Shown here: piece after piece, positions 28,524-39,717 of the stretch
Layout: every line of letters starts with the position of its first letter
How positions within the stretch are numbered: the first letter of the stretch is position 1
NCBI RefSeq assembly: GCF_026913205.2
Contig: NZ_CP168151.1
Coordinates: 930,001-994,000, forward strand
Origin: Lentilactobacillus sp. SPB1-3
GTDB lineage: Bacteria > Bacillota > Bacilli > Lactobacillales > Lactobacillaceae
DNA: 64,000 bases
Direction: 5' to 3'
The notes under the pieces: model-generated
What the model saw: only the letters and a program-made list of their open reading frames with translations
Told to the model about the DNA's origin: nothing
Database searches by the model: none
Made by a program: the position numbers and the translations under genes

Positions 28524-29573
28524 ATGTCTTTAAGAGAAGACTTAACTAACATTAGAACCAAGAACTTAGAGATTATCCAGCAAACAGATAATCTGAAAGA
28601 ATTAAATGATATTCGTGTCAACTTGCTTGGTAAAAAAGGCCCAATTACCACAGCTTTAAGATCTATCAAGGATTTGCCAGTTGAACAACGTCCCGAGGTT
28701 GGTAGTTATGCCAATGAGATCAGGGATGACCTAACAACTGCTATCGCGGCTCAAAAAGAGAATTTGGAGACCGCTCAAATGAATGCGCGTCTTGCTAATG
28801 AATCGATCGATGTTACCTTACCAGGTACTGATTTACCTCAAGGCCAACCGCATGTTATCCAACAAATTATCGATCAAATCGAGGATCTGTTTTTAGGAAT
28901 GGGATACGAAGTTTTAACTGGTCCAGAAGTTGAAGAAGAAAAATATAATTTCGAAATGATGAACCTTCCTAAGGATCATCCTGCACGTGATATGCAAGAT
29001 ACGTTCTATTTGACGAACGACATTCTTATGAGAACTCAAACTTCACCAATGCAAGCTAGAACTCTAGAAAAGCATGACTTTAGTCAAGGACCATTAAAAA
29101 TGATTTCACCAGGTATCGTTTATCGTCGTGATACTGATGATCCTACTCACTCTCACCAATTCCACCAAGTTGAAGGATTAGTCATTGATGAACATATTAC
29201 AATGGCTGATTTGAAGGGTACTTTAATCACCATGACTCATGAAATTTTTGGTGACAAATTTGATATTCGACTCAGACCAAGTTACTTCCCATTTACTGAA
29301 CCTTCAGTTGAAGTGGATGTTACTTGTTTTAACTGTATGGGTAAAGGCTGTGATGTCTGCAAACATACAGGTTGGATCGAAGTTCTTGGTGCTGGAATGG
29401 TTCATCCAAATGTCTTAAAAATGGCTGGTGTTGACCCTGATGTTTACGGTGGTTTCGCCTTTGGTCTTGGACCAGATAGATTCGCAATGCTTCAATATGG
29501 GGTAACTGATATTCGTGATTTCTATTTAAACGATGTTAGATTCCTAAATCAATTCGACAAGAGGAGTAATTAA
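28524..29573 (+). CDS. pheS: Phenylalanine--tRNA ligase alpha subunit
   Basis: 349 residues from the ATG at 28524, which follows GGAGGG. An open frame runs further upstream into the T-box and is not real. An N-terminal coiled-coil arm (about 1-90) is followed by the class II catalytic core with [32 protein letters not shown] (motif 2) and [13 protein letters not shown] (motif 3). Forms the alpha2beta2 enzyme with PheT. Confidence 0.98.
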   Translation: MSLREDLTNIRTKNLEIIQQTDNLKELNDIRVNLLGKKGPITTALRSIKDLPVEQRPEVGSYANEIRDDLTTAIAAQKENLETAQMNARLANESIDVTLPGTDLPQGQPHVIQQIIDQIEDLFLGMGYEVLTGPEVEEEKYNFEMMNLPKDHPARDMQDTFYLTNDILMRTQTSPMQARTLEKHDFSQGPLKMISPGIVYRRDTDDPTHSHQFHQVEGLVIDEHITMADLKGTLITMTHEIFGDKFDIRLRPSYFPFTEPSVEVDVTCFNCMGKGCDVCKHTGWIEVLGAGMVHPNVLKMAGVDPDVYGGFAFGLGPDRFAMLQYGVTDIRDFYLNDVRFLNQFDKRSN

Positions 29574-29574
29574 A

Positions 29575-31986
29575 TTGAAACTTTCATACAAATGGGTAAA
29601 AGAATATTTAGATTTAAACATTCCAGCCAAAGAGCTTGCCGAAAAAATTGAAAGAACTGCTGTGGAAGTAGATTCAGTTAGCCGGTTAGATGATGGCTTG
29701 AAAAAAATCGTCACTGGAAAAGTATTAAGTATGGAGAATCACCCAGATTCTGACCACTTGCATATTTGCCAGGTTGATGTTGGTGAGGAAGAACCATTAC
29801 AAATCGTCTGTGGAGCACCGAATGTTGCTGCCGGACAAACTGTTATCGTGGCTCTTCCTGGTTCAAGAATCGGTGGCAACGTCAAAATTAAGAAATCAAA
29901 GATGCGTGGTGTTCAATCGAACGGAATGATCTGTGCGCTTGACGAAATTGGTTTTTCAAGAGATGTTGTTCCTAAGGAATGGGAAGACGGAATTTACGTA
30001 TTTGATGATTCGGTTCCAGTTGGCGAAGATGTCTACAGTTATTTAGGCATGGATGACGACGTCATCGACTTAGACGTGACTCCTAATCGTGGTGACATGT
30101 TAAGCGTTTTGGGAACAGTTCATGAATTAGCTGCTATTTATAATCAAAATCCAGAAATCAAAGAACCTGAAATTACTGAAAATGCTGATGTTAAGGCCAA
30201 TGATGAAGTAACTGCAGAAGCTGATCCTGAACTCGCACCAACTTATAAGTTGAGATTAGTTAAGGGTGTTAAAATCGCTCCAAGTCCAACTTGGTTACAG
30301 ATTAGATTATGGACTGCTGGTATTCGACCAATTAACAACGTAGTCGATGTGACCAATTACATCCTAGTTAAATATGGTCAACCATTGCATGCTTTTGATA
30401 GTAACCAAATTGACGGTGGTATTCATGTACGAGCTGCCAAAGATGGTGAATTATTCACTACTTTGGATGGCGAAGAAAGAGAACTAGTATCTACTGATAC
30501 TTTGATCGCTGACGATTCTAAACCAGTTGCTTTGGCCGGAATCATGGGCGGATTGAACTCTGAAATTACTGATAAGACAACTGATGTCTTAATTGAATCA
30601 GCTATCTTTAATCCAAGTCGGATTAGAAAAACAGCTCGCAGATTGGTATTACATTCTGAAGCTTCACAACGTTTTGAACGAGGAATCAACTATGATACAG
30701 TAGAAACTGCTTTGAATGAAGCAGCTCAGATGATTGCTGAATTAGCAAATGGACAAGTTGCCCAAGGAATAATTTCAGCAACTGATACTCCACGAGAATT
30801 GCCAACCATTCATGTTTCAGAACAAAGTGTTAACAAGGTATTAGGTACTGATTTAAGCACTGAAACTATTAAAGATATTTTTGATCGTCTTGGATTTACT
30901 ACTGTCAATATTAATGACGGCTTAGATGTAACCATCCCCGCACGTCGTTGGGATATTGAAATTCCTGCTGACTTGAATGAAGAAGTTGCTAGAATTTACG
31001 GTTACGACAATTTGCCAGTTTCATTACCAACCGGTCGAATGGGTGTCGGAGCCTTAACTGCTAATCAAAAAAATGAACGCGCAATTCGCCAAGTCCTTGA
31101 AGGATTAGGATTAACACAAGCTATTTCATATTCGTTAACAACGGATGAAAAAGCCAAAATGTTCTTAACTAGGGAATCTGTGGAGACTAAACTTAGTTTC
31201 CCAATGACTAAAGATCATTCAGTTCTAAGAATGAATTTATTATCTGGGTTACTCGATGATGTTGCTTATAATCAAGCTCGTCGAGTATCAGACATTGCTT
31301 TGTATGAATATGGCCGTGTGTTCTTCAAGGATAATGCAGAACAAGTTCGTCCAACTGAGGTCAGTCACGTTGCTGGAGTTGTCACTGGCAACTTTGTTAA
31401 CAAGAGCTGGAGTCATGGTGCAGTCAAGGCTGATTTCTTCCTTGTAAAGGGAATGGTTGAACAAGTTATTCGTAACTTTGCTACTAATGGTGAAGTTGAA
31501 TTTGTTGCTGATGATAGCATCAAAGAAATGCATCCCGGTCGAACAGCCAAAGTTTTAGTTCATGGCAAAGAGGTTGGTTTTGTCGGTCAGATTCATCCTG
31601 CAATTGAAAAACAATTTAAGATCAAGGATACTTACGCATTTGAATTAGATTTTGCTCTTCTTGACTCAATGCCAAAGAATGCTGATCAATTTACTCCAAT
31701 TTCTAAGTTCCCAAGTGTTCAAAGAGATATTGCCTTACTAGTTGACGAAAACGTTTCAAATGACGATGTTGTCAACATCATTGCTAAACGTGGTGGTGCA
31801 TACTTAGTTAAGACCGAGCTTTTCGATCTTTATACAGGTGAAAATGTTGTCGATGGCAAGAAGTCACTTGCTTATTCACTGACATTTGCTAACCAACACG
31901 ACACATTGAAAGATGATGAAGTCAATGCGATAATGGAAAAAATTAAAAAACACTTAACAGATGAGTTAAATGCAGAAATTAGGTAG
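29575..31986 (+). CDS. pheT: Phenylalanine--tRNA ligase beta subunit
   Basis: 803 residues, starting at a TTG one base after the pheS stop and preceded by GAGGAG. Domains: tRNA-binding/EMAP-like B2 domain (about 40-150, CGAPNVAAGQ), B3/B4 editing domain (about 210-390), B5 (405-475), the inactive synthetase-like core, and the C-terminal ferredoxin-like anticodon-binding domain (about 705-800). Completes the heterotetramer and edits Tyr-tRNA-Phe. Confidence 0.98.
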   Translation: MKLSYKWVKEYLDLNIPAKELAEKIERTAVEVDSVSRLDDGLKKIVTGKVLSMENHPDSDHLHICQVDVGEEEPLQIVCGAPNVAAGQTVIVALPGSRIGGNVKIKKSKMRGVQSNGMICALDEIGFSRDVVPKEWEDGIYVFDDSVPVGEDVYSYLGMDDDVIDLDVTPNRGDMLSVLGTVHELAAIYNQNPEIKEPEITENADVKANDEVTAEADPELAPTYKLRLVKGVKIAPSPTWLQIRLWTAGIRPINNVVDVTNYILVKYGQPLHAFDSNQIDGGIHVRAAKDGELFTTLDGEERELVSTDTLIADDSKPVALAGIMGGLNSEITDKTTDVLIESAIFNPSRIRKTARRLVLHSEASQRFERGINYDTVETALNEAAQMIAELANGQVAQGIISATDTPRELPTIHVSEQSVNKVLGTDLSTETIKDIFDRLGFTTVNINDGLDVTIPARRWDIEIPADLNEEVARIYGYDNLPVSLPTGRMGVGALTANQKNERAIRQVLEGLGLTQAISYSLTTDEKAKMFLTRESVETKLSFPMTKDHSVLRMNLLSGLLDDVAYNQARRVSDIALYEYGRVFFKDNAEQVRPTEVSHVAGVVTGNFVNKSWSHGAVKADFFLVKGMVEQVIRNFATNGEVEFVADDSIKEMHPGRTAKVLVHGKEVGFVGQIHPAIEKQFKIKDTYAFELDFALLDSMPKNADQFTPISKFPSVQRDIALLVDENVSNDDVVNIIAKRGGAYLVKTELFDLYTGENVVDGKKSLAYSLTFANQHDTLKDDEVNAIMEKIKKHLTDELNAEIR

Positions 31987-32032
31987 TTTCATCTCTATAA
32001 TGAACTTTAAGAAATAATAGGAGGAGCTGCTG

Positions 32033-33151
32033 ATGAATAACGAGCCAACCACCCCGACACCAAAACCAAATAAGGGGTTAGGTAAAAAAATAATTATTAC
32101 TGTGGTTACTATCTTAGTGATCTTACTTGCAACGCTTGGTCTGCTAGGATATAACTACTTTCAAAAATCTCTAAAGCCACTTGATCCAAATAATGAAAAG
32201 GTCAGTCAAGTTCATATTCCTCTTGGGGTGTCTAATAAACAAATTGGTTCGATCTTACAAAACCAAAAAATCGTTCGAAGTGGAATGGTATTTGATTATT
32301 ATGTAAAATCTAATAACTTAACTAACTTTCGGGCTGGTTACTATCAATTAAAGCCTTCAATGAGTCTTAAAACGATTGCTAAAGAACTGCAAAAAGGTGG
32401 AAGTGCTGAACCTATTCAAAGTTCTCAAAGTAAGATTTTAGTCATGGAAGGGGCCAACATTAAGGACGTTTCTTATCGAATTGGCTCAACAACTGACTTT
32501 TCAAGTAAGGATTTCCTTAATTTGATGAAAGATAAGAAGTTTATCAATTCACTTTACGCGAAATACCCTCAATTACTTGGTTCAGCCATGAAGGCAAAGG
32601 ATGTCAGATATCGTCTTGAAGGTTATCTATATCCAGCCACTTACCCAGTGAAGAAGAAGATGTCACTTGAAGATTTAGTTACTCAAATGGTGGCTAAAAC
32701 TAATCAAGTTTTGACGCCATACTATTCATCGATTAAAAAAGAAAAGCTAACTGTTCAACAATTCTTAACGTTGGCTTCACTTGCTGAAAAAGAAGGCGTG
32801 AGTCAATCGGATCGTCGTAAGATTGCTGGTGTATTTATGAACCGGATTAAGATCAATATGCCAATTCAGTCAGATATTTCAGTGTTGTATTCACTGGGAG
32901 TTCGCGACAAGGAATTAACCACTAAAGATTTACAAAATGATTCGCCATATAACTTGTATGTAAATACTGGTTATGGACCGGGACCATTTGATAGTCCAAG
33001 TTTAAGCTCGATTCAAGCTGTGTTAAAACCACTTGATCGATCAAAGAATTATTTGTATTTTGTTGCTGACACTAAAACTGGAAAGGTGTATTATTCAAAG
33101 ACGTATGCAGAACACCAAGCCAAGAGTGCCAAATACTTGCACAATAACTAG
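32033..33151 (+). CDS. mltG: Endolytic murein transglycosylase MltG
   Basis: 372 residues. A cytoplasmic N-terminus rich in Pro and Lys, one membrane helix (about 20-42), a LysM-like subdomain, then the YceG catalytic domain with SLAEKEGVSQSDRRKIAGVFMNRI holding the catalytic Glu (near residue 247) and NTGYGPGPFDSPSLSSIQAVL. It cuts nascent glycan strands and probably sets peptidoglycan strand length. It begins a mltG-udk-greA unit common in lactobacilli. Confidence 0.95.
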   Translation: MNNEPTTPTPKPNKGLGKKIIITVVTILVILLATLGLLGYNYFQKSLKPLDPNNEKVSQVHIPLGVSNKQIGSILQNQKIVRSGMVFDYYVKSNNLTNFRAGYYQLKPSMSLKTIAKELQKGGSAEPIQSSQSKILVMEGANIKDVSYRIGSTTDFSSKDFLNLMKDKKFINSLYAKYPQLLGSAMKAKDVRYRLEGYLYPATYPVKKKMSLEDLVTQMVAKTNQVLTPYYSSIKKEKLTVQQFLTLASLAEKEGVSQSDRRKIAGVFMNRIKINMPIQSDISVLYSLGVRDKELTTKDLQNDSPYNLYVNTGYGPGPFDSPSLSSIQAVLKPLDRSKNYLYFVADTKTGKVYYSKTYAEHQAKSAKYLHNN

Positions 33152-33169
33152 AATCTGAGGAGCATTAAG

Positions 33170-33841
33170 ATGAGCGCAGAAAAAAGACCTGTAGTCATTG
33201 GGGTCACTGGTGGTTCAGGTAGTGGAAAAACCACTGTTAGTCGAAAAATATTTAACGAGCTTGCTGACAATTCAATTATGATTTTACAGCAGGATTCTTA
33301 CTATAATGATCAAAGCGATATGTCCATGGAAGAGCGTAAGGCGGTCAATTATGATCACCCGTTAGCTTTTGATACTGATTTATTGATTGATCAATTAAAA
33401 GATTTGTTGGAATATAAGGCTATTGAAAAACCAGTTTATGATTATTCTCAATTTACTCGGAGTCAAGAAACCATTCATCAAGAACCACGCGAAGTAATCA
33501 TCATTGAAGGTATTTTGATTTTAGATGATAAACGACTTCGTGATTTGATGGATATTAAAGTTTATGTGGATACTGATGACGATATTCGCATCATTCGTCG
33601 AATTGAACGTGATAACGGTGAGCGTGGTCGAGACCTTGAGGGTATCATCAAACAATATTTAAGTACCGTTAAACCCATGTACCATCAATTCGTGGAACCC
33701 ACTAAACGATACGCGGACATCATTGTTCCCGAGGGTGGCGAAAACCAGGTTGCAATTGACTTATTGACAACTAAAATTCGTTCAATTCTGTTAAAACGTG
33801 GTAACGAACATGTTGCAAATAATCAAGATTCAACAATCTAA
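33170..33841 (+). CDS. udk: Uridine kinase
   Basis: Phosphorylates uridine and cytidine in pyrimidine salvage. P-loop [13 protein letters not shown] (11-23) and the QQDSYYND and NYDHPLAFD substrate motifs. 223 residues, somewhat longer than E. coli Udk because of a polar C-terminal tail. Confidence 0.96.
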   Translation: MSAEKRPVVIGVTGGSGSGKTTVSRKIFNELADNSIMILQQDSYYNDQSDMSMEERKAVNYDHPLAFDTDLLIDQLKDLLEYKAIEKPVYDYSQFTRSQETIHQEPREVIIIEGILILDDKRLRDLMDIKVYVDTDDDIRIIRRIERDNGERGRDLEGIIKQYLSTVKPMYHQFVEPTKRYADIIVPEGGENQVAIDLLTTKIRSILLKRGNEHVANNQDSTI

Positions 33842-33857
33842 TTAAGGAGACTTTTTA

Positions 33858-34331
33858 ATGGCTGAAGATAGTTATCCAATGACGGCTGAAGGCCGCCAAA
33901 AATTACAAGAAGAACTTGAGGACTTGAAACTAGTTCAACGTCCTAAAGTGGTCGAAAGAATCAAAATTGCTCGTTCATATGGTGATTTATCAGAAAATTC
34001 TGAATATGAATCAGCTAAGGACGAACAAAGTATGTTGGAAGGCCGTATTCAAACTGTTGAACACATGCTTCAATATGCAGAAATCATTGATGCAAACGGT
34101 ACAGATAAGAACGAAGTTACAGTTGGTAAGACTGTGACATTCCAAGAACTTCCGGATGAAGAACCAGAAAGTTATCAAATCGTCGGAGCCGCTGAAGCAG
34201 ATCCGATGTCAGGTAAGATTTCTAACGAATCACCAATCGCTAAAGGACTTTTAGGTCACAAGCTTGATGAAGTAGTTACAATTGAAATTCCTGCCGGTAA
34301 CATGGAAGTTAAGATTACTAAAATTGAATAA
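33858..34331 (+). CDS. greA: Transcription elongation factor GreA
   Basis: 157 residues: N-terminal antiparallel coiled coil (about 8-78, with acidic tip [11 protein letters not shown]) and a C-terminal FKBP-like domain. Rescues backtracked RNA polymerase by stimulating transcript cleavage. Ends its operon at the terminator that follows. Confidence 0.97.
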   Translation: MAEDSYPMTAEGRQKLQEELEDLKLVQRPKVVERIKIARSYGDLSENSEYESAKDEQSMLEGRIQTVEHMLQYAEIIDANGTDKNEVTVGKTVTFQELPDEEPESYQIVGAAEADPMSGKISNESPIAKGLLGHKLDEVVTIEIPAGNMEVKITKIE

Positions 34332-34346
34332 TCAAATGATTTAACT

Positions 34347-34384
34347 GAGGCTCTCGTCATAATTTGATGGGAGCCTTTAGTTTA
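34347..34384 (+). terminator. Rho-independent terminator after greA
   Basis: GGCTCTCGTCA pairs with TTGATGGGAGCC (wobble in the middle), followed by TTTAGTTT. Confidence 0.7.
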
Positions 34385-34386
34385 CT

Positions 34387-34414
34387 TTGTGAAAAAAATT
34401 AATGATGTTATAAT
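34387..34414 (+). promoter_or_regulatory. Promoter of the HesB-like gene
   Basis: TTGTGA (34387-34392), a 16-base spacer and TATAAT (34409-34414). Confidence 0.6.
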
Positions 34415-34450
34415 GATGTAAGCGAATACAATGATTTGGTGGTGGTAAAT

Positions 34451-34762
34451 GTGAAAATTACAGTAACTGACGCTGCAAGTAAGTGGTTTGAGGACGAAAT
34501 GGGCTTAAGTAGTGGTAACGGAGTTCGTTTCTATGGCAAGGTATATGGTAAGACACCGGTTCATGATGGCTTTTCATTGGCACTAACTCGAGATGATCAT
34601 CCCAATAAAGTGTATTCTGAGACCGAAAAGGATGGCATCAAATTCTTTGTTGATCAGGGCGACGAATGGTTCTTTAAGGGTTATGATCTCACAGTCGATT
34701 TTGATCCTGAATTAGGTGACAATGTCACATATCGCTATGAAGAAAATGGCGAATTGGGATAA
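34451..34762 (+). CDS. HesB/YadR/YfhF-like protein (iron-sulfur biosynthesis fold)
   Basis: 103 residues from the GTG at 34451 (MKITVTDAASKWFEDEMGL). Upstream in-frame TTG and GTG codons (34436-34444) are also possible but overlap the GTGGTGG that I read as the ribosome site. It has the HesB-like beta fold seen in A-type Fe-S carriers but lacks their conserved cysteines, as is usual for this Lactobacillus subfamily. The function is unknown. Single gene between a promoter and a bidirectional terminator. Confidence 0.85.
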   Translation: MKITVTDAASKWFEDEMGLSSGNGVRFYGKVYGKTPVHDGFSLALTRDDHPNKVYSETEKDGIKFFVDQGDEWFFKGYDLTVDFDPELGDNVTYRYEENGELG

Positions 34763-34773
34763 ATCAATTCAAT

Positions 34774-34818
34774 AAAAAATCCGATTCACACGTACCAACG
34801 TGTAAATCGGATTTTTTA
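34774..34818. terminator. Bidirectional terminator between the HesB-like gene and yfhO
   Basis: AAAAATCCGATTCACACG pairs with CGTGTAAATCGGATTTTTT, with A and T runs on both sides, so it serves both convergent genes. It overlaps the yfhO stop by three bases. Confidence 0.85.
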
Positions 34819-37431
34819 TTTGCGGCGACGTACGATTGCTGTGCTAGTTAGTGTGATAATTAATGTGATGCACGAAATCACGATTCCTAAAAGTAAACCT
34901 TGTGGACGATAACTGAATTTAACTGTCTTAGCACCACCAGGGTTATTAACATAGATAAATGTGTTTGCCCATTTATGAATTGGGACTGTCTTGTTTTTGA
35001 TTTCAGCATGCCATCCTGAATCATAGGGGATGGAAGTGACGATAGTCTTATTATCTTGATGTTTAAAATTAGCGACAATGTGGGTACTGTTAGTTTGATT
35101 AATCTTAACGGAGTCTTGTTTGATTTTCGCTGCCCAATTGGCTAATTTTTGTTGATTTAATTGATAGAACTTAATTGATGAAAGCCAAATATTCTGTTTG
35201 GTAGTACTAATATTCATATCAAATATTTTGGTGTGATTACTAGAATTACCAATATTTACGATCACTGAGTGCTTAAACGGTGTGAATTGTTTGATTTTAA
35301 CGCCGTTGGTAGTGATTGAAATGTCTCTCACAGGAGTCTGTTCGTTGATGGTCATATACAATGAACTATGAGCTTTAATTTTGATTTTGGCGCCGATATA
35401 TGCCTTTTTTAATAGCAATTTTTTATTGATGATGGCATTGTTAAGACTATTTACGGGAGTGGCATTTTCAGCCGTGAAATCGTAAGGGCTGATTTCAGTC
35501 AATAAGTTACCAGTCATGCCAAAACTGTTGGCTAATTCATTTTGATAGGTGATTGGGTCATCATTTTGATATTTTGGATGTGTATTTTTTAGGTTGCTTC
35601 TAAAAACGAGCGGTAGTGCGTTTTGATTTTGATAGGTGTCGAGATAGGCATTTCGGTCAATTAAATTGTAAGCCGATAATTCAGGCCGGTTAGTATTTAA
35701 ATTGGTAAGGGTATTAAAAATCGTATTAGAACTCTTAGTTGCAAATGGATTTTCAGTGATCAAATATTTGAACCCAAGTAATGAATCAGTGAAAAGTGTT
35801 GGATTAGTATAAACGACAAATGCATCACCATTTGGATTACCCATATCACCATAAAACTTTGAAACGTTATTTTCTAAAGTTGATGAAAAATTAGAACCGC
35901 CATTATAGCCGGCAGTCAAAGCATCATTTTTAGAACGTTGAAAAGTTTTACCAACTCGATAAAAATTGTGATCGCGTTGCTTAAGTATATCCGTGGACTG
36001 TTCAGTCATCTGAGCAAATTTTGTGTAATCGCTGGAACTTAAATACGATATGTTGTTCAGCGAATTGACTAGATTTAAACTCATTTCGCCACTAACTAAA
36101 ATCAATAGTCCGAGCTGAAGAATTCGCACTGTGGGAATAATATCTTGAATTGAGATCAAAGCAATCGTGGCAACCACATAAATGACGCCAAAGGTAAATG
36201 CGTCAGTGCTGAGATACTCAAATTTGGATAGGTTAACTAAAATATAGAGCAATCCCAAAGCAATGATTCCACTGGAAATGATCAGAGCACGTCGATTCAA
36301 TCCTTCGTGAACTATCGATAAATAGGCCTTATAAGCAATGACTATCATCCAGAAAGAGAAAATATATGCAAACCGGTATGAGTACCAGACTGGCAGTTGA
36401 AAAGCGTGCCAAAAAATATCTAATGGATTAAAGCACATTGATAAGATGAAAAATGCGGTTAATCCTAAACTCAAAATTTTATCGATTTTTGAAGTTCTTG
36501 GTGAGACGAAGAAATAAATAAATGCAAAAATAACTAAACTGGCTACGAATAAATTGGGTGTTCCATTTGGCATCTGTTTAAAATCGAATGATCCATTAAT
36601 GAATTTACCAATCATTAATAGCGGGTTGTATTCAAACTTGAATTTTAATTCGTTACTGGAGTAAGCAACTTTACTATTTTGCAGTGCAATGAAGGTCGGC
36701 ACTGTGATCCAAGCCGATAACAAAACAGCAATTAGAAAATTGCCAATATATCTCATCATGTGTTTTAAGTATTCAGTAAATGATTTAACCAACGGAATCG
36801 TGAATAAGAGCAAGTACAATGTGGTAAAGATAGCAATCATGTAAGCCATGTAATAATTGATCATTAACATTGCTGCCATGGAAATGATAAATAATGGTGA
36901 CCATTTTTTATGCATCAATTTTTCTAGGCCTAAGAAAATTAGTGGCAATAAGATCACTGCATCTAACCACAATAGGTTTAATTGATTGGCGACCATCCAA
37001 CCCATTAACGCGTATGAAACTGAAAATGTAATCACTGATAAAGATTTTTCCTTAAATCGATGAACTAAGAAAATACTGAAGGTCAATCCTGACAGTGAGT
37101 ATTTTAAAATTGTGACGATGCCAATTGCTGCAGGTAACAGTTTCATTGGAAATAACAAGAATATTAAGTTGAGCGGGCTCATTAAGTAATAGCTCCAAGT
37201 TCCCAACATGTTGCCACCTAACGCCTTTTGAAAGCTGTAAAGAATAGACGAGGGGTCATTAAGCATTGCGTGCTTATAGAATGCAAAAAAATCAACATAT
37301 TGCTGTCCCAAATCGACTGTTAATACGGACGAACTGCCAAATGGTGCAAAAGATCTGAAGATGAAATATCCAGAGACGATTAACAGTGGAATCAGGAAGC
37401 TGAGAAAATAAACTAGTTTTTTTGATTTCAT
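34816..37431 (-). CDS. YfhO family membrane protein (lipoteichoic-acid glycosylation type)
   Basis: About 871 residues with some 12 N-terminal transmembrane helices, a large extracytoplasmic C-terminal region (about 460-840) and a last helix near 845-868: a GT-C-like layout. YfhO proteins are linked to glycosylation of lipoteichoic or wall teichoic acids. The start at 37431 (MKSKKLVYFL) is chosen because AAAGG lies nine bases before it; an ATG nine bases further upstream directly abuts that AAAGG. Confidence 0.9.
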   Translation of the reverse strand: MKSKKLVYFLSFLIPLLIVSGYFIFRSFAPFGSSSVLTVDLGQQYVDFFAFYKHAMLNDPSSILYSFQKALGGNMLGTWSYYLMSPLNLIFLLFPMKLLPAAIGIVTILKYSLSGLTFSIFLVHRFKEKSLSVITFSVSYALMGWMVANQLNLLWLDAVILLPLIFLGLEKLMHKKWSPLFIISMAAMLMINYYMAYMIAIFTTLYLLLFTIPLVKSFTEYLKHMMRYIGNFLIAVLLSAWITVPTFIALQNSKVAYSSNELKFKFEYNPLLMIGKFINGSFDFKQMPNGTPNLFVASLVIFAFIYFFVSPRTSKIDKILSLGLTAFFILSMCFNPLDIFWHAFQLPVWYSYRFAYIFSFWMIVIAYKAYLSIVHEGLNRRALIISSGIIALGLLYILVNLSKFEYLSTDAFTFGVIYVVATIALISIQDIIPTVRILQLGLLILVSGEMSLNLVNSLNNISYLSSSDYTKFAQMTEQSTDILKQRDHNFYRVGKTFQRSKNDALTAGYNGGSNFSSTLENNVSKFYGDMGNPNGDAFVVYTNPTLFTDSLLGFKYLITENPFATKSSNTIFNTLTNLNTNRPELSAYNLIDRNAYLDTYQNQNALPLVFRSNLKNTHPKYQNDDPITYQNELANSFGMTGNLLTEISPYDFTAENATPVNSLNNAIINKKLLLKKAYIGAKIKIKAHSSLYMTINEQTPVRDISITTNGVKIKQFTPFKHSVIVNIGNSSNHTKIFDMNISTTKQNIWLSSIKFYQLNQQKLANWAAKIKQDSVKINQTNSTHIVANFKHQDNKTIVTSIPYDSGWHAEIKNKTVPIHKWANTFIYVNNPGGAKTVKFSYRPQGLLLGIVISCITLIITLTSTAIVRRRK

Positions 37432-37465
37432 AGGTGCCATCCTTTATTACTTATTAACATTTGCT

Positions 37466-37474
37466 AGAATAGCA
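37466..37474 (-). promoter_or_regulatory. Possible extended -10 promoter of yfhO
   Basis: On the minus strand TGCTATTCT, an extended -10 form, 35 bases before the yfhO start. No clear -35. Confidence 0.4.
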
Positions 37475-37523
37475 TAAATTAGTTAAAGATTGTGTAAGCA
37501 TTCTAGTTTTTAAGCAGTAATTC

Positions 37524-37532
37524 TGATAGAAT
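37524..37532 (+). promoter_or_regulatory. Possible extended -10 promoter of the PBP gene
   Basis: TGATAGAAT, an extended -10 form, 27 bases before the TTG start and 10 bases before the ribosome site. Confidence 0.4.
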
Positions 37533-37558
37533 TAAGCCTATGCAAGGAGTTAAGAAAA

Positions 37559-39607
37559 TTGAAATTATTTAATCGTAAGTCTTCAAAAAATAAGAGTTCC
37601 AAAACGGCTTCACTACCGTTTCGAATCAATGTGATTTTTGCGATAGTTGGAGTCTTGTTTATTGCTTTATTGACTCAATTAGCGTACTTACAGGTTGTAA
37701 GTGGAACTAAGTTTAAGGCAGAAGTAAATCGAAATGATTCCACAGTTGTTACAGGTAATGTTCAACGGGGGATGATTTACGATTCTACTGGTAAGGTTTT
37801 GGTTGGTAATTCAGCCCACCAAGCAATCACTTATACTAAGAGTGTGAACGAACTCTCTAGTGATATTTATCAAACGGCTTCCAATCTTGGAAAGTATGTC
37901 AAGGTTCCCACCGGAACTTTGACACCTCGTCAGTTAGCTGATTATTACTTGGCTAATAATGATAATTTGAAAGCTGTCTTAGCTAAAATTCCTAACAGCG
38001 AACAATACAGTGCCGATGCTAAATACAATAAGGCTTTGGATTATGTCCAAAATCATAATGTTAAATTCACAGCGGCTGAAAAAAATGCTGCTGAAATTTA
38101 CGCCAAGATGAGCGGTGCATATCAATTATCTACTACTAATATCAAGAACAGTGGCGTTACCAGTGGTGAAATTGCTCAAGTTGGAGAACATTTGGGTGAA
38201 CTTCAAGGTGTTAATATCGGAACCAGCTGGAGCCGAAATTATCCTGATGGTCAGTCAATTCAAGGACTAACAGGCACGGTTTCAAGTGAAAAAGCTGGTT
38301 TGCCTGCCGATGAGGTTAATCAATTACTTGCTGAAGGATACTCTAGAAATGACCAAGTTGGTCAAAGTTACCTGGAACAGAAGTATGAACCAGTTCTAAG
38401 TGGTTCTAAATCTCAAACACAAGTTTTCTTGAATAGTCAAAACAAGATTACTAAAGAGGTTACCAAGTATGGTGGTCAAAAGGGTGATAACCTTCAATTG
38501 ACGATTAACGCCAACTTCCAGAAAAAATTATCTTCATTGGTCAAATCTGCTGAAGAAGGTGCTGGGGGATATTCGACTGGAACATATGCAGTTGTTATGA
38601 ATCCTCATAATGGTGCAATTTATGGAATGGCCGGGGTTGATAGAGATCCTGCAACTCAAAAGATCAGAAGTAATGATTTGGGTAATATTAACAGTTCCAT
38701 TGTTATGGGTTCTGTTGTTAAGGGAGCCATGGTTTCTGGAGCTCTTCAGGATGGAGTGATCACACCAAATAATAGTGTGTTAGTTGATAAACCTATTAAC
38801 ATTGGTGGAGTTACTAAGTCTTCATGGTTTAACAAGAAGGGTGCCGCTGATATCTCTGTTGATGCCGCAGGAGCACTAGAAGTTTCTTCTAACTCGTACA
38901 TGATGCAGTTAGCCATGAAGGAAGCCAAATTTAATTATGTTCCTGGTGGTGCGCTTACCATGAACCCATCTATCTTTACTAAGATGAGAGATAACTTTGC
39001 ACAATTTGGATTAGGTATTAAAACTGGGATTGATATTCCTGGTGAAACAACTGGTTTGAAAGGTAAAAGTGATTTTGCTCATATTGGTTCTGCCCTTGAT
39101 TTATCATTTGGTAACTACGATGCTTATACTACAATGCAAGTTGCTCAGTATATGTCAACAATTGCCAATGGTGGTTATCGAATTCAACCACATATCGTAG
39201 CCGCAGTTAGAGGAACCCAAAAGAACGGAAAAATGGGTGCAATCAAGGATACAGTGACTCCTAATGTTATGAATTATGTCAGCATGACTCCTGCCCAACG
39301 TGCATTGGTTAAACGTGGATTGTATCAAGTGGTCCATGGTAGTAATCAATACAAAACAGGTGGTCAGTTGGATACTATCAAACCTGAAATTTCAGCTAAG
39401 ACTGGTACTGCTCAAACATTTTATAATGGTACAGAAACAGTTACTTTGAGTTTGGCATCATTTGCTCCATCTAAGGATCCTCAAGTGGTAGTTGCATTGG
39501 CAATGCCTAACTTAGGAGTAAACGCTGAAAGTAACAATATGCAGTTAGCTAAGCAAATTTACTCAGCTTACTGGTCAACGGTACAGTCAAAATCAACTGT
39601 TAAGTAA
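37559..39607 (+). CDS. Class B penicillin-binding protein (PBP2B-type transpeptidase)
   Basis: 682 residues, TTG start after CAAGGAG. A short basic cytoplasmic tail, one membrane helix (about 23-45), the pedestal/dimerisation domain (about 55-320), then the transpeptidase: active-site Ser in GSVVKG (SxxK), SSNSYM (SxN) and AKTGTAQTF (KTG). No PASTA repeats at the C-terminus, so it resembles PBP2b rather than PBP2x. It crosslinks peptidoglycan, probably in elongation or septation (inference). Single gene. Confidence 0.92.
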   Translation: MKLFNRKSSKNKSSKTASLPFRINVIFAIVGVLFIALLTQLAYLQVVSGTKFKAEVNRNDSTVVTGNVQRGMIYDSTGKVLVGNSAHQAITYTKSVNELSSDIYQTASNLGKYVKVPTGTLTPRQLADYYLANNDNLKAVLAKIPNSEQYSADAKYNKALDYVQNHNVKFTAAEKNAAEIYAKMSGAYQLSTTNIKNSGVTSGEIAQVGEHLGELQGVNIGTSWSRNYPDGQSIQGLTGTVSSEKAGLPADEVNQLLAEGYSRNDQVGQSYLEQKYEPVLSGSKSQTQVFLNSQNKITKEVTKYGGQKGDNLQLTINANFQKKLSSLVKSAEEGAGGYSTGTYAVVMNPHNGAIYGMAGVDRDPATQKIRSNDLGNINSSIVMGSVVKGAMVSGALQDGVITPNNSVLVDKPINIGGVTKSSWFNKKGAADISVDAAGALEVSSNSYMMQLAMKEAKFNYVPGGALTMNPSIFTKMRDNFAQFGLGIKTGIDIPGETTGLKGKSDFAHIGSALDLSFGNYDAYTTMQVAQYMSTIANGGYRIQPHIVAAVRGTQKNGKMGAIKDTVTPNVMNYVSMTPAQRALVKRGLYQVVHGSNQYKTGGQLDTIKPEISAKTGTAQTFYNGTETVTLSLASFAPSKDPQVVVALAMPNLGVNAESNNMQLAKQIYSAYWSTVQSKSTVK

Positions 39608-39655
39608 ATTTACTTAACATTTATCTAGATAATGCTAGTAATTTTTCTTCTTTGA

Positions 39656-39664
39656 TGTTAGAAT
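39656..39664 (+). promoter_or_regulatory. Possible extended -10 promoter of rpmG
   Basis: TGTTAGAAT, the same extended -10 form as before the two-component operon, 54 bases before the L33 start. Confidence 0.38.
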
Positions 39665-39717
39665 ATCAAGAGTTAAGGTTATTATTAGCCATATTAAAAG
39701 TTTGGAGGTTATATTCC